NCBI GenBank assembly: GCA_964580315.1
Contig: CAZOKH010000002.1
Coordinates: 1 to 64,000 of the forward strand
Reading direction: 5' to 3'
Length of the DNA stretch: 64,000 nt
From: CAZOKH01 sp964580315
Lineage (GTDB): Bacteria > Chloroflexota > Anaerolineae > Anaerolineales > Anaerolineaceae
Each line of letters starts with the position of its first letter. The stretch's first letter is position 1. This document shows positions 28,116 through 37,617 of this stretch, one piece after another. Both the position numbers and the translations under genes were made by a program. The notes under the pieces are model-generated. The model was given only the letters and a program-made list of their open reading frames with translations, did not search any database and was not told the DNA's origin.

Positions 28116-29069
28116 ATGGGTGCAAACTTCGCACAAAACCTTCACCTCGAACAAGCCGCATCAACCGGGCCGCGCGGGCTGGTGTTTGACCTGCGCAAAT
28201 ACTCCGTCCACGACGGTCCCGGCATTCGCACCACCGTGTTCCTCAAAGGCTGCCCGCTGAGCTGCTGGTGGTGTCACAACCCCGAAAGCCAGTCTCCCAA
28301 ACCCGAAATGACCCTGCGCCCGGCGCGCTGCATTGGCTGCTCTTCCTGTGTGGAAGCCTGCCCCACCGGCGCGCTGACCATTGACCAGGGACGTTTTTCA
28401 TTCAACGAAAGCGACTGCAATTGGTGCGGCCTGTGCGCCGATGCCTGCCCGGCTGACGCGCGCGAAGTGCTGGGGCGCTGGATGACCGTTGGGCAGGTGC
28501 TGGCTGAAATTGAACGCGATGTGCCCTTTTACGACGAATCGGGCGGCGGGGTCACCCTGTCGGGCGGTGAGCCGCTCATACAGCCCGATTTCACCCGCGC
28601 CCTGCTGCAAGCCTGCCGCCAGCACGACATTCACACCGCGCTAGACACCGCCGGTTACGCCCGCTGGAAAACCCTCGACGGCATTCGTCCTTATGTCAAT
28701 TTGTTCCTTTTTGATTTAAAATTAATAGATGATGCCCTTCATCGTAAATACACCGGTGTTTCCAACCGGCTGATTCTTGATAACCTGCGCCGGCTGCGCG
28801 AAAGCGGCGCGCACGTCATCTTGCGCACACCCATCGTGCCCGGCATCACTGACAGCGAAGACAACCTGCGCGGCATTGCCCAAATCGCGCAGCAACTGGG
28901 CATCGAGCAGGTTGATATCCTGCCTTACCATCATACCGCTGCCGCCAAATATGAACGTTTACAGCGCAGCTACACCCTGCCTGATGTGAATCCCCCCTCC
29001 GACGAGCGCATGCAGCAGTTGGCTGCCCTGTTTGAGCCTTTTCAAATAACGGTAAAAATTGGAGGATAG
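28116..29069 (+). CDS. Glycyl-radical enzyme activating enzyme (radical SAM)
   Basis: 317 residues. Radical SAM motif CPLSCWWCHNPES binds the catalytic [4Fe-4S]. Two ferredoxin-type clusters follow (CIGCSSCVEACP and CNWCGLCADACP), as in activases of non-PFL glycyl-radical enzymes. It generates the glycyl radical on the enzyme encoded 2 nt downstream. The RBS before the ATG is weak. By partner it would be HypE. Confidence 0.92.
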   Translation: MGANFAQNLHLEQAASTGPRGLVFDLRKYSVHDGPGIRTTVFLKGCPLSCWWCHNPESQSPKPEMTLRPARCIGCSSCVEACPTGALTIDQGRFSFNESDCNWCGLCADACPADAREVLGRWMTVGQVLAEIERDVPFYDESGGGVTLSGGEPLIQPDFTRALLQACRQHDIHTALDTAGYARWKTLDGIRPYVNLFLFDLKLIDDALHRKYTGVSNRLILDNLRRLRESGAHVILRTPIVPGITDSEDNLRGIAQIAQQLGIEQVDILPYHHTAAAKYERLQRSYTLPDVNPPSDERMQQLAALFEPFQITVKIGG

Positions 29070-29071
29070 CC

Positions 29072-31438
29072 ATGTCCAAAACCGATCGTGTTACCCGTTT
29101 GCGCCAGCAAAGCCTGGATGCCGTTCCCACCATCTCAACCGAACGCGCCGAACTGATGACGGATTTCTATCAACAGAACCTGGGGTTTGTCTCCGTCCCG
29201 GTGCGGCGCGCCCTGGCTTTTAAACACCTGATGGAACACAAAAAAATCTGCATCAACGATGGCGAACTCATTGTGGGCGAAAAGGGTCCCGCCCCCAAAG
29301 CCACGCCCACCTATCCTGAATTATGCTGCCACACCCTGCAAGACCTCGAAATTCTCGATTCGCGCCCCAAAATTCCCTTCAAAGTCAGCGAAGAAGCCCG
29401 CGCCATTTATGCCGAGAAAATCATCCCCTTCTGGCAGGGACATTCCATGCGCGACCTGATCTTGCGCGAAATGACCCCCGAATGGCTGGCGGCTTATGAT
29501 GCCGGCATCTACACCGAGTTCATGGAGCAGCGCGCCCCGGGGCACACCGTGCTGGATGACAAGATTTACCGCAAAGGCATGCTTGATTTTCAACTTGAGA
29601 TCGAAACCTCGATTGAGAAATTGGATTTCATCAACGACCCCCAGGCCTATCAAAAGAAAGAGCAGCTCACCGCCATGCACATCAGCGCCGACGCATTGAT
29701 GCGCTTTGCCGAACGCCACGCTGAAAAAGCACGCAAACTGGCCGGCCGCGAGGGCGACCCGCAGCGTAAAGCCGAGCTGGAGCAAATTGCCGCAGTGTGC
29801 AGTCGTGTTCCGGCGCACGCCCCGCGCAACCTCTGGGAAGCGCTGCAATATTACTGGTTTGTGCACCTGGGCGTGACCACTGAACTGAACACCTGGGACT
29901 CTTTCTGTCCCGGCCGCCTTGACCAGCATCTCAATCCCTTCTACCAGCAAGGATTGGCAGACGGCAGCCTCACCCGCGAAAAAGCCGAAGAGCTGCTGCA
30001 GTGTTTCTGGATTAAGTTCAACAACCAGCCCGCCCCGCCCAAAGTGGGCGTCACCGCTGCTGAAAGCGGCACCTACACCGATTTCGCCCAGATCAACCTG
30101 GGCGGCATGCAGCCCGACGGCTCAGACGGTGTAAATGATGTCACCTACCTGTTATTGGATGTCATCGAAGAGATGCGCTTGCTGCAGCCCAGTTCGTCCA
30201 TCCAGGTCAGCAAAAAGAATCCCGACCGTTTCATCAAACGCGCCGCAAAAATCATCCGCACCGGCTACGGACAGCCCTCCGTGTTCAACGCCGACCTGAT
30301 TGTGCAGGAACTGGTGCGCCAGGGCAAAGCCCTCACCGATGCCCGCTGCGGCGGTTCCAGCGGCTGCGTCGAAGTGGGCGCCTTCGGCAAAGAGAGCTAC
30401 ATCCTCAGCGGCTATTTCAACCTGCCCAAGGTGCTGGAACTCACCCTGCACAACGGCATCGATCCGCGCACCGGCCAGCGCATCGGCATCCCCACCGGAG
30501 AAGCCGACAGTTTCGCCAGCTTTGAAGACCTGTTTGAAGCCTTCAAAAAGCAGTTGAACTATCTGATTGATGTCAAAATCCGCGGCAGTCAGGTGGTCGA
30601 GCGCCTGTTTGCCGCCCACATGCCCGCCCCCTTCCTTTCCCTGCTGATCGATGACTGCATCAGCAAAGGCAAAGATTATCACGACGGCGGGGCGCGCTAC
30701 AACACCACCTACATCCAGGGCGTGGGCATTGGCTCCATCACCGACTCGCTGGCCGCCATTCAAACCCTGGTTTTTGATCAGAAAACCATGAGCCTGAGCA
30801 AATTGTTGGAAGTGCTGGAAAAGAACTTTGAAGGACATGAAAAGGTGCGCCAGACCCTGCTCAACAAGGTTCCCAAATACGGCAATGACGATGACCGCGC
30901 CGACAACCTGATGCGCCGCGTGTTCGACGTTTACTGGAGCGCCGTGGACGGGCGCAAGAACACCAAGGGCGGCGAATACCACATCAACATGCTGCCCACC
31001 ACCGTGCATGTGTACTTCGGCTCGGTGATCGGCGCCACCCCCGACGGGCGCAAAGCCGGTCAGCCGCTGTCGGAGGGCATTTCGCCCGTGCAGGGCGCCG
31101 ACCGGCACGGCCCCACCGCCGTGCTGCGCTCCGCCGCCAAGATGGATCACGTGCGCACCGGCGGCACACTGCTCAACCAGAAGTTCACCCCGCAGTTGCT
31201 GCAGGATGATGAAGGGCTCAACAAGCTCACCTCTCTGGTGCGCTCCTACTTCAAGCTGGACGGGCATCACATCCAGTTCAACGTGGTTGACGCCGACACC
31301 CTGCGCAAAGCCAAGCAGCATCCCGAAGACTACCGCGACCTGATCGTGCGCGTGGCAGGCTACAGCGATTATTTCTGCGACCTGAGCGAAGCCCTGCAAG
31401 ACGAGATCATTGCCCGCACCGAGCACCAGGGATTCTAA
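29072..31438 (+). CDS. hypD: Glycyl-radical dehydratase, trans-4-hydroxy-L-proline dehydratase-like
   Basis: 788 residues. The active-site thiyl Cys is in GGSSGCVEVG (Cys432) and the radical Gly in RVAGYSDYF (Gly763). The N-terminus (ERAELMTDFYQQ, ELIVGEKGPAPKATPTYPE) and long stretches such as GVTTELNTWD and GARYNTTYIQGVGIGSITDS recall HypD, which dehydrates trans-4-hydroxyproline to pyrroline-5-carboxylate. The assignment is from memory of HypD and could be a close paralogue acting on another substrate. No pyrroline-5-carboxylate reductase gene is nearby. RBS GGAGGA precedes the ATG. A terminator follows. Confidence 0.8.
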   Translation: MSKTDRVTRLRQQSLDAVPTISTERAELMTDFYQQNLGFVSVPVRRALAFKHLMEHKKICINDGELIVGEKGPAPKATPTYPELCCHTLQDLEILDSRPKIPFKVSEEARAIYAEKIIPFWQGHSMRDLILREMTPEWLAAYDAGIYTEFMEQRAPGHTVLDDKIYRKGMLDFQLEIETSIEKLDFINDPQAYQKKEQLTAMHISADALMRFAERHAEKARKLAGREGDPQRKAELEQIAAVCSRVPAHAPRNLWEALQYYWFVHLGVTTELNTWDSFCPGRLDQHLNPFYQQGLADGSLTREKAEELLQCFWIKFNNQPAPPKVGVTAAESGTYTDFAQINLGGMQPDGSDGVNDVTYLLLDVIEEMRLLQPSSSIQVSKKNPDRFIKRAAKIIRTGYGQPSVFNADLIVQELVRQGKALTDARCGGSSGCVEVGAFGKESYILSGYFNLPKVLELTLHNGIDPRTGQRIGIPTGEADSFASFEDLFEAFKKQLNYLIDVKIRGSQVVERLFAAHMPAPFLSLLIDDCISKGKDYHDGGARYNTTYIQGVGIGSITDSLAAIQTLVFDQKTMSLSKLLEVLEKNFEGHEKVRQTLLNKVPKYGNDDDRADNLMRRVFDVYWSAVDGRKNTKGGEYHINMLPTTVHVYFGSVIGATPDGRKAGQPLSEGISPVQGADRHGPTAVLRSAAKMDHVRTGGTLLNQKFTPQLLQDDEGLNKLTSLVRSYFKLDGHHIQFNVVDADTLRKAKQHPEDYRDLIVRVAGYSDYFCDLSEALQDEIIARTEHQGF

Positions 31439-31462
31439 AAATAATCCGTCCTCTTAAAAATC

Positions 31463-31500
31463 AACACCTCACAGGTTACCCAAAAAACCTGTGAGGTGTT
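31463..31500 (+). terminator. Terminator hairpin after hypD
   Basis: 15-bp perfect stem AACACCTCACAGGTT / AACCTGTGAGGTGTT with an 8-nt loop. The core (CCTCACAGGTT/AACCTGTGAGG) recurs at 45419-45453, so it also belongs to a dispersed hairpin family. Confidence 0.7.
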
Positions 31501-31542
31501 ATTGTTCCGTAGGTTATGTCTGGGTGCACCATTTCACTTTCT

Positions 31543-32526
31543 CTAGCTTTCGACCCGGTTTCTCCCATTCTTCTTGGCTGCATACAACAAGAGGTCTGCC
31601 GCATTGACCAAATCGTCAATCGACAGACCATGTTTATACTCCGCCACGCCAAGACTGACCGTTATCTTGAGGTTATCAGCGAAGGTTAAATCTTGAATTC
31701 TCTTGCGGATTTTCTCGGCAACGATGATTCCACCTTGTTTATCAATTTCAGGAAGAATCAGCATGAATTCTTCCCCGCCATATCTGCCAAAGATATCTGT
31801 TTTCCGGATTATCTCCCCGATTGTCTCGGCAAACTGAACCAGAATTTTATCTCCTGTTAAATGGCCGTAGGTATCATTGACCTTTTTAAAAAAGTCGATA
31901 TCCATCATCAAAATGCTGAAAGGATATAAATACCTTTCCGCCCTGCCAATTTCATATTCAAGTTTTTCATACAAAGCCCTGCGATTGAAAATTTTAGTCA
32001 AAAAATCAACCGTGCTCAACTCCAAAAGCTGTTGGTTCTGATCAGCCAGCAACTGCTCCATCCGTTTTTGTTCGGTAACATCAAATACAATACCAGCCAC
32101 CATCTCTGCTTTACCCGAGTCGCTGCGCACGGTTACTTTCCCCCTGTCATAGAACCATTTCCAATCACCGTCTTTGGTCTGAATTCTATATGTGACTTCG
32201 TAGACTGGCGTTTTCCCATAAAGGTGACTACGCATGTTATCCATAATCCGGTCATAATCATCCGGGTGCAACTTTTCCGTAAAATATTCAAAACCAAGTT
32301 TTTCCGGTATTTCCTCTTTACTGTACCCCAGGGTTAGAATCTTCTGATCATTGCAAATCAGTGTATTACTCTTGACGGTCCAATACCAGTTTCCAAGATT
32401 ACCAATCCAGGGGAAATTAAACAATTCCTGATTATCTTTCTCAGCTTTCAAGGCATCCAACAGGTTTTGCAATTCACCAATTTTTTGGATCAACTCATCC
32501 CTGGATAAATTTCGATAATCGTCCAT
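31543..32526 (-). CDS. PAS-GGDEF diguanylate cyclase
   Basis: 327 residues. A short coiled coil (1-32), a PAS/PAC domain (about 40-155, YRIQTKDGDWKWFYDRG) and a GGDEF domain (about 165-327). The active-site motif is GGEEF and an intact inhibitory site RKTD lies five residues before it, so c-di-GMP synthesis with product inhibition is predicted. No membrane segment or EAL domain, so it is a soluble sensor enzyme. Confidence 0.92.
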   Translation of the reverse strand: MDDYRNLSRDELIQKIGELQNLLDALKAEKDNQELFNFPWIGNLGNWYWTVKSNTLICNDQKILTLGYSKEEIPEKLGFEYFTEKLHPDDYDRIMDNMRSHLYGKTPVYEVTYRIQTKDGDWKWFYDRGKVTVRSDSGKAEMVAGIVFDVTEQKRMEQLLADQNQQLLELSTVDFLTKIFNRRALYEKLEYEIGRAERYLYPFSILMMDIDFFKKVNDTYGHLTGDKILVQFAETIGEIIRKTDIFGRYGGEEFMLILPEIDKQGGIIVAEKIRKRIQDLTFADNLKITVSLGVAEYKHGLSIDDLVNAADLLLYAAKKNGRNRVES

Positions 32527-32863
32527 GATAATTTTTTAACTCCTAAAGTTATCGATTCGATTATTCTGTCTGATGTCCTTAAACTATTGTAAGGCATAAA
32601 TAGCAGCTTTTTGCTGCCGTAAAAAATCCACCACCAGAACGAATCTTGCAGGGAACGCCTGAAGCATTTCACCGGGGAAATATCTCACCAGCCTCATGCT
32701 GAGCCGCTGAGGCCGCGGAGGGATGCAAATCACAAAAAACTTTGCGGTCTTGGCGGCTTTGCGGTGAAAACTCCAGACCGCCGCCTGGTTGAAAGCGGTG
32801 CGCTAAAGCACACCCTGCTGAATACCATCAACTTCCATGTGGGGTGTGCCTGGGCGCACCGTT
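32527..32863. other. Intergenic region with repeat remnants
   Basis: No gene seen. It holds the promoter side of the GGDEF gene, a direct repeat of TTTGCGGT within the phrase TTTGCGGTCTTGGCGGC (32741-32765), and an inverted repeat CACACCC / GGGTGTG (32809-32848) just past the lipoprotein-like gene. Confidence 0.4.
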
Positions 32864-33586
32864 CTATATCTCCCAGCGATACTGCACCAGGTAAGAAATA
32901 TACGGCAGACCGTCTGCACCGTACTCAACCCCCACTGCCCAGGTGCGCCAGTCCATTTCCACCCCCGCCGGCGCCGGGCGGTACAGGGCAAAATACCCCT
33001 CGCCAGTGAACTCGGTTGGTATTTGCGGCTTACCGGTGGTATTCCCGGTAGCCAGTCCATATTCCAATGTGTTGCACTGACGAGTATATTCGCGGTTAAA
33101 AACATCCAACAATCCAGGCAAAACAATTTCTTGAAACGTGCCACTAATGGGCAAACCGCTGCCGTCCTGTATGCCCCAGTTATACTGCTGCGGGTTGCTG
33201 AACAGGCTGGCAGTCTCGATCTGGCTGAAGGCCACTTCCGGGTTCCACCAATCATGACGAATAACCAGGCCTTTTTCAGGGTGCACCCAGTAAGCCAGTT
33301 CTTCCCCATTCTGACTGCGCATTGCATTCATGAAACCTTCCACCGCTGCCAGCACCTGCGGATCATTGCAAAATTCAATCTCCACCTGGCTTACTGGTGG
33401 AGTAACTACAAAATCCGCCGTATGGGTCGAGGTGGGGAAAGGCGTGGCTGTGATGAGAATATAGGTGATTTGCGGTGTTGCAGTGGGGGGCACCTGGAAC
33501 GCCCAGTTGCAGTTCATCAGCAGCCCCACCGCAGCCAGCAAGATGAAGATAACTGTCCATCGTGGAAACCTGATGCTGTCGGACAT
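32864..33586 (-). CDS. Hypothetical membrane-anchored or lipoprotein-like protein
   Basis: 240 residues from the ATG at 33586 (GGGAGGGAG upstream). A hydrophobic N-terminal segment (about 10-25) ends at Cys in MNCNW, a poor lipobox. A Thr/Pro-rich linker follows (PTATPQ ... TATPFPTSTHT), then a folded domain with VLAAVEGFMNAMRS and AYWVHPEKGLVIRHDW. I do not recognise the domain. It is probably exposed outside the membrane. Confidence 0.7.
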   Translation of the reverse strand: MSDSIRFPRWTVIFILLAAVGLLMNCNWAFQVPPTATPQITYILITATPFPTSTHTADFVVTPPVSQVEIEFCNDPQVLAAVEGFMNAMRSQNGEELAYWVHPEKGLVIRHDWWNPEVAFSQIETASLFSNPQQYNWGIQDGSGLPISGTFQEIVLPGLLDVFNREYTRQCNTLEYGLATGNTTGKPQIPTEFTGEGYFALYRPAPAGVEMDWRTWAVGVEYGADGLPYISYLVQYRWEI

Positions 33587-33747
33587 ATCCACTCCCTCCC
33601 CATGAAAAAATGCCCCGGGCAAAGCGTCTCACGCCGGGCGCAGAGTACGCAGTTTAATTTTAAGATACTCTCAGTGTCCTTGTTGTTTTAACGATATCCC
33701 GGGCGAATATCTTTAAATTCCAGTATAGCACGCAGAATAATAATAAA

Positions 33748-33838
33748 TTAACATCAATTCGGGATAATGGGACCTGTCATTGCTTCGCTCGCTGCGCTCT
33801 CTCGCAATGACATCTTAATGATCCCAAGCTCACGTTAG
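33748..33838. repeat. MITE-like repeat, copy B
   Basis: About 91 bp, inverted relative to copy A (27168-27255). Shared blocks include TAACGTGAGCT, TTGCGAG, GAGCGCAGCGAGCGAA and ATCCC(A/G)AATTGA. It ends right at the metF stop codon. Confidence 0.7.
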
Positions 33839-33839
33839 A

Positions 33840-34727
33840 TTAGATCAAATTGGAAGAACGGCTGACGCCCATTTGCTCATAAATCATGCGTGTGATGCGC
33901 GACTTGTTGAGCGTGTAGAAATGGATGCCGCGCACGCCGTGATCCAGCAAATCGAGCACCTGCTGGGTTGCCCAGTGCGCCCCCACCTGCAAGAAGCCCT
34001 CGTCGTTTTCGGCGCGCGCCAGGGCGCGCAGCAGCTTGGCCGGGTAGCGTGCTCCTTTGGCCAGGTCAGCCATGCGCACCATGGTGGCGCGCGATGTGAT
34101 GGGCATGATGCCGGCAATGATGGGCGCATGAATGCCCGCCAGTTCGCAGCGCTCGCGGAAGTCGTAGAAATCGCGGTTATCGAAGAACAACTGCGTGCAG
34201 ATGAAATCGGCGCCTTCATCCACTTTGGCTTTCAGGTTATCCAGTTCAACCAGGCGGTTGGGCGTCTCAGGGTGTCCTTCGGGGTAGCCTGCCACCCCCA
34301 CGCACATATCGGGGTAGTGCTGCTTGATGAAGCGCACCAACTCGCCGGCGTGCGCGAAGCCGTGTTCGTGCGGCACAAATCGTTCAGCCCCGCCGGGCGG
34401 GTCGCCGCGCAGCGCCATGATGTTTTGAATGCCCTGCTCAGAATAACCGTCAAGGATCTGATGAATCTCATCCTGGCTGGCATTGACACAGGTCAGATGC
34501 GCCGCCACGGTCAACCCGCTTTCGCGCTGCAAACGCACCACCAGCTCGCGCGTCAGGTCGCGCGTCGAACCGCCTGCGCCGTAGGTCACGCTGACGTAAG
34601 ACGGCTCCAGCGGGGTCAGCTCGCGAATGGTCTCAAACAGGTTCTGCGCCGCTTCAGGTGTGCGCGGGGGAGAGAACTCAAAACTGAAGGTGGTTTTATT
34701 TTCGGCAAGCAGAGCAGAGATTTTCAT
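33840..34727 (-). CDS. metF: 5,10-methylenetetrahydrofolate reductase
   Basis: 295 residues from the ATG at 34727 (AGGA upstream). MetF/TIM-barrel flavoprotein motifs are intact: FSFEFSPPRTPEA, SVTYGAGGSTR, AHLTCV, ALRGDPP and FICTQLFFDN. It makes 5-methyltetrahydrofolate for methionine synthesis or the methyl branch of one-carbon metabolism. No vitamin B12 methionine synthase is next to it. The stop abuts MITE-like repeat copy B. Confidence 0.95.
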   Translation of the reverse strand: MKISALLAENKTTFSFEFSPPRTPEAAQNLFETIRELTPLEPSYVSVTYGAGGSTRDLTRELVVRLQRESGLTVAAHLTCVNASQDEIHQILDGYSEQGIQNIMALRGDPPGGAERFVPHEHGFAHAGELVRFIKQHYPDMCVGVAGYPEGHPETPNRLVELDNLKAKVDEGADFICTQLFFDNRDFYDFRERCELAGIHAPIIAGIMPITSRATMVRMADLAKGARYPAKLLRALARAENDEGFLQVGAHWATQQVLDLLDHGVRGIHFYTLNKSRITRMIYEQMGVSRSSNLI

Positions 34728-34843
34728 GGCAATTCCTGAGAGTGATCTATACAAATAAATGGAATGGAAGGTATTCTAGCACAGATTAAAAAAGATGGGT
34801 TCACACCAAAGCGAATCCCATCTTACAATTCCGCAGGCGAACG

Positions 34844-34888
34844 CCTCCCCTGTTTTTTGCAGAAAAATGGGGGAGGTTGGAAGGGGGC
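34844..34888. repeat. Degenerate copy of a GGGGGAGG hairpin repeat
   Basis: CCTCCCC ... GGGGGAGG arms followed by TTGGAAGGGGG, resembling the better copies at 43186-43267 and 45218-45299. It lies just 3' of the FGGY kinase gene. Confidence 0.45.
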
Positions 34889-34892
34889 CGCC

Positions 34893-36434
34893 TCATCCGC
34901 CTCTTTGCAGCGCATTGAGCTTGTGCATCAACTCCTTATTCTGCTCATACAACTGCCGGAACAGCCGGTAATACGGCTCGTACTGGCGGTGCTGTTCGGC
35001 ATTGGCATGGATGGTAAAGATGTTGCGCACCGAGCTGGCGCAATCCTTCAAGCTCGGATAGATGCCCACCCCCACACCCGCCATCAGGGCGTCGCCGTAG
35101 GAGGCGCTGCTCTCCTGCTCCAAAATGTCCATATCAATATTGGCAATGTCGCTGACGATTTGCATCCAGGCGCGATTCTTGGTGCCGCCCGCCGCGCCGA
35201 TGATGCGGCGGATGTCAGCGCCCTCTTCGCGCATGGCGTCGATCATGTGGCGGATGCCGAAGGCAATCCCTTCCAGCAGCGCGCGGTAGATGTCGGCGCG
35301 GGTGTGGCTGAGGGTCAGGCCAAACAACACACCTTTGGCTTCGGCGTCGTAGATGGGCGTGCGTTCGCCTTCAAAATAGGGCAGCGCCAGCAGCCCGCGC
35401 GCGCCGGGCGGTGAATCGTCCAGCAGGCGCGCCAGGGCGGCGTAAGCAGGCTCGCCGCCGCCAGCCTGCGCGGCCATTTCCAGCGGGGCAAGCTGGTCGC
35501 GGAACCAGCGCGTGATGCTGCCCGAGGTGGAGGTGCCGCCCTGCAGGGTATAGGCGCTGGAATCCAGCCAGGCGGTGGCCCACAATCGTTCGGAGGGCAT
35601 CAGTTTTTCTGCCAACAGGATACAGAAACAACTGCTCCCGAACATAATCATCAGGTCGCCTGGCTGGTTGGCGCCGGTGCTCACCACCTCAGCCCCGGCG
35701 TCGGTGGTGCCCACAATCACCGGCGTGCCGGCCGCCAGGCTGGTTTCGCGGGCGGCTGCCGGGGTCACCGTCCCGGCAATCTCGCAGCTCCAGGTGGGTA
35801 CGGGCAATTTCTCCAGCGGAACCACGTATTGGGTGGTTTCGGGGTGCCAGCGGTTGTGGTGCAAATCAACCAGGGGGGTGTAATCGGCGGCGGTGAAGAT
35901 ATCTACTGTGGCTTTGCCGGTCAGGCGGTACACCAAATATGCCTGGCTGGTGAGGAAGTAACGCGCCTCCTCGTAGATCTTCGGTTCGTGATTCTTGAGC
36001 CACAAAATCTTCGGCCCGGTTGACTGCGCCGAAAGCCGCATGCCGCTGATCTGAAAAATCTTCTCTCGGGTGAACACGCGTTCCAGCTCGTCAATCTCCG
36101 CCTGGGCGCGCGTGTCAATGCCGTATAAAATGGCCTTGCGCAGCGGTTTTCCGTCGGCGCCGATGGGCAGGGCGCAGGCTCCCAGCCCGCTGGTTCCCAC
36201 CGCCTTCACTTCCTCAGGTTTCACACCGCTCTTTTCCAGCAGCGCCCGGCAAATGGCGCAAAACTCGCCCCACCAAACCTCGTCGGCGTCGTGTTCCGCC
36301 CAGCCGGGTTTGGGCATCTCCAGCCCGTGTTCAATGGAATGTTCGGCTACGGCCTGCCCGGAGGCGGCTTCAACCAGCACACCCTTGGAAGAATAGGTGC
36401 CAATATCAACGCCTAATAAATATTGTTTTTCCAT
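34893..36434 (-). CDS. FGGY-family carbohydrate kinase
   Basis: 513 residues. Both actin-like ATPase lobes are complete: LLGVDIGTYSSKGVLVE, the GTTDAGAEVVSTG segment, and IGAAGGTKNRAWMQIVSDI plus ASYGDALMAGVGVG. The active-site Asp lies in ILYGIDTRA. It phosphorylates a sugar, sugar alcohol or ketose; xylulokinase-like, but specificity cannot be read. It is the last gene of the DeoR-binding protein-ATPase-permease-permease-kinase set. The ATG at 36434 has AAGGAAG at good spacing; the upstream ATGACC does not. Confidence 0.88.
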   Translation of the reverse strand: MEKQYLLGVDIGTYSSKGVLVEAASGQAVAEHSIEHGLEMPKPGWAEHDADEVWWGEFCAICRALLEKSGVKPEEVKAVGTSGLGACALPIGADGKPLRKAILYGIDTRAQAEIDELERVFTREKIFQISGMRLSAQSTGPKILWLKNHEPKIYEEARYFLTSQAYLVYRLTGKATVDIFTAADYTPLVDLHHNRWHPETTQYVVPLEKLPVPTWSCEIAGTVTPAAARETSLAAGTPVIVGTTDAGAEVVSTGANQPGDLMIMFGSSCFCILLAEKLMPSERLWATAWLDSSAYTLQGGTSTSGSITRWFRDQLAPLEMAAQAGGGEPAYAALARLLDDSPPGARGLLALPYFEGERTPIYDAEAKGVLFGLTLSHTRADIYRALLEGIAFGIRHMIDAMREEGADIRRIIGAAGGTKNRAWMQIVSDIANIDMDILEQESSASYGDALMAGVGVGIYPSLKDCASSVRNIFTIHANAEQHRQYEPYYRLFRQLYEQNKELMHKLNALQRGG

Positions 36435-36508
36435 GGTCATTCTTCCTTTCCAGGCAGCAGAATCATTATTCATATTCTACAAATTTTTGCAATAATTGTT
36501 AAATAAAA

Positions 36509-36584
36509 CCACAGATCAACACCGATAAACACGGATAATAATTATGACATTTTTTGATCTGTGTCCATCTGTGTTGATCTGTGG
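36509..36584. repeat. Long inverted repeat between kinase and permease genes
   Basis: 14-bp perfect arms CCACAGATCAACAC / GTGTTGATCTGTGG, with further pairing (GAT/ATC) inside. Related phrases such as ACACGGAT recur in the loop. It could attenuate the downstream kinase gene. Confidence 0.6.
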
Positions 36585-36605
36585 TCAAAGTATTTCTGCT
36601 GAAAT

Positions 36606-37595
36606 CTATTCCTTCTTGCGTCCGTGACTGAAGTAGTTGATGATGAAGATGATGATCAGCAGCACACCCCAGGCGAAATCTTTAAAGAACGAGCTGCCGC
36701 GCACACCCGCCAGCAGCATGTGCGAACCCGTGGAGATGATTTGCAAAATGAGCACCGTGATAAAAATGTTGAGCACGCTGCCCTTGCCCGAAATGACCCC
36801 CGCCAGCACGCCGATCAAGATGGTCAGCATCACATAGGTGGCGCTTCCATAGGCATTGGAAGCCGACATGGTGCGGCTCATGATCAGCACCCCGGCAATG
36901 GAAGAAAGCACACCGCTGAAGATGAAGATTTGCATGATGACGGATTTATTGTTGATGCCCGAGAACTTGGAAGCCGTGGGATTGGTGCCCAGCATGCGGG
37001 TTTTAAAACCAAAGGTGGTGTGACCCAACAAAATATACGAAATGACCGTGACGCCAATGAATACCAGGAAGGGCATCGGAATTCCTGCCGGCGTCAGGCT
37101 GGCAATGCTGCCCAGTGACTCGGGAAAACCGGTGACGGTTTGTCCCTTGGTCAAGCCCACGCCAATGCCCGTAAAAACGCTCATGGTGGCAAGAGTCGCC
37201 AAAATAGGTGTCACATTAACATACGCCACCAGGAAACCATTGATCATCCCGGTGATAACGCCGACCAGCAGCGAAATGCCAATCATCGCCACAACAACGC
37301 CGGCTCCCTGGCTGTCGGGCATAAAGCGCAAAATAAACAATCCCGAAAGCACCGCCGCCAGGTTGGCCGTGGCATTGATCGACAGGTTGATGCCGCCGAT
37401 CATCACCGTGATCATCATCGCCAGGCTGAGAATGCCAATTTCGGGAAGCTGAATGGCCATCGATGAAATGCTGCGGCCGGTCAGAAAGCCCTTTTCTGTA
37501 ACCCCGAAGAAAACCATCAGGAAAATGAAAATGCCGGTCAACAGCAGGGTTTGCATTTCAAAACGAATTTTGGGTTTAACGTTCGTATTATTCAT
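36606..37595 (-). CDS. Sugar ABC transporter permease (RbsC/AraH-like), second permease
   Basis: 329 residues, about nine hydrophobic segments, with the BPD_transp_2 pattern: GGINLSINATANLAAV (the usual GGIDLS phrase altered), and FKTRMLGTNPTASKFSGIN before a membrane segment. It forms a heteromeric channel with the product of 37618-38631. The kinase gene lies downstream beyond a long inverted repeat. Confidence 0.88.
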   Translation of the reverse strand: MNNTNVKPKIRFEMQTLLLTGIFIFLMVFFGVTEKGFLTGRSISSMAIQLPEIGILSLAMMITVMIGGINLSINATANLAAVLSGLFILRFMPDSQGAGVVVAMIGISLLVGVITGMINGFLVAYVNVTPILATLATMSVFTGIGVGLTKGQTVTGFPESLGSIASLTPAGIPMPFLVFIGVTVISYILLGHTTFGFKTRMLGTNPTASKFSGINNKSVIMQIFIFSGVLSSIAGVLIMSRTMSASNAYGSATYVMLTILIGVLAGVISGKGSVLNIFITVLILQIISTGSHMLLAGVRGSSFFKDFAWGVLLIIIFIINYFSHGRKKE

Positions 37596-37617
37596 GGTTT
37601 ATTCCAATATAGCCCGG

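Noticed and set aside
29321..31426. Long open frames opposite hypD and opposite the ABC transporter genes
   Set aside because: They mirror the codon bias of the real GC-rich genes, lack ribosome binding sites and show no recognisable protein features.
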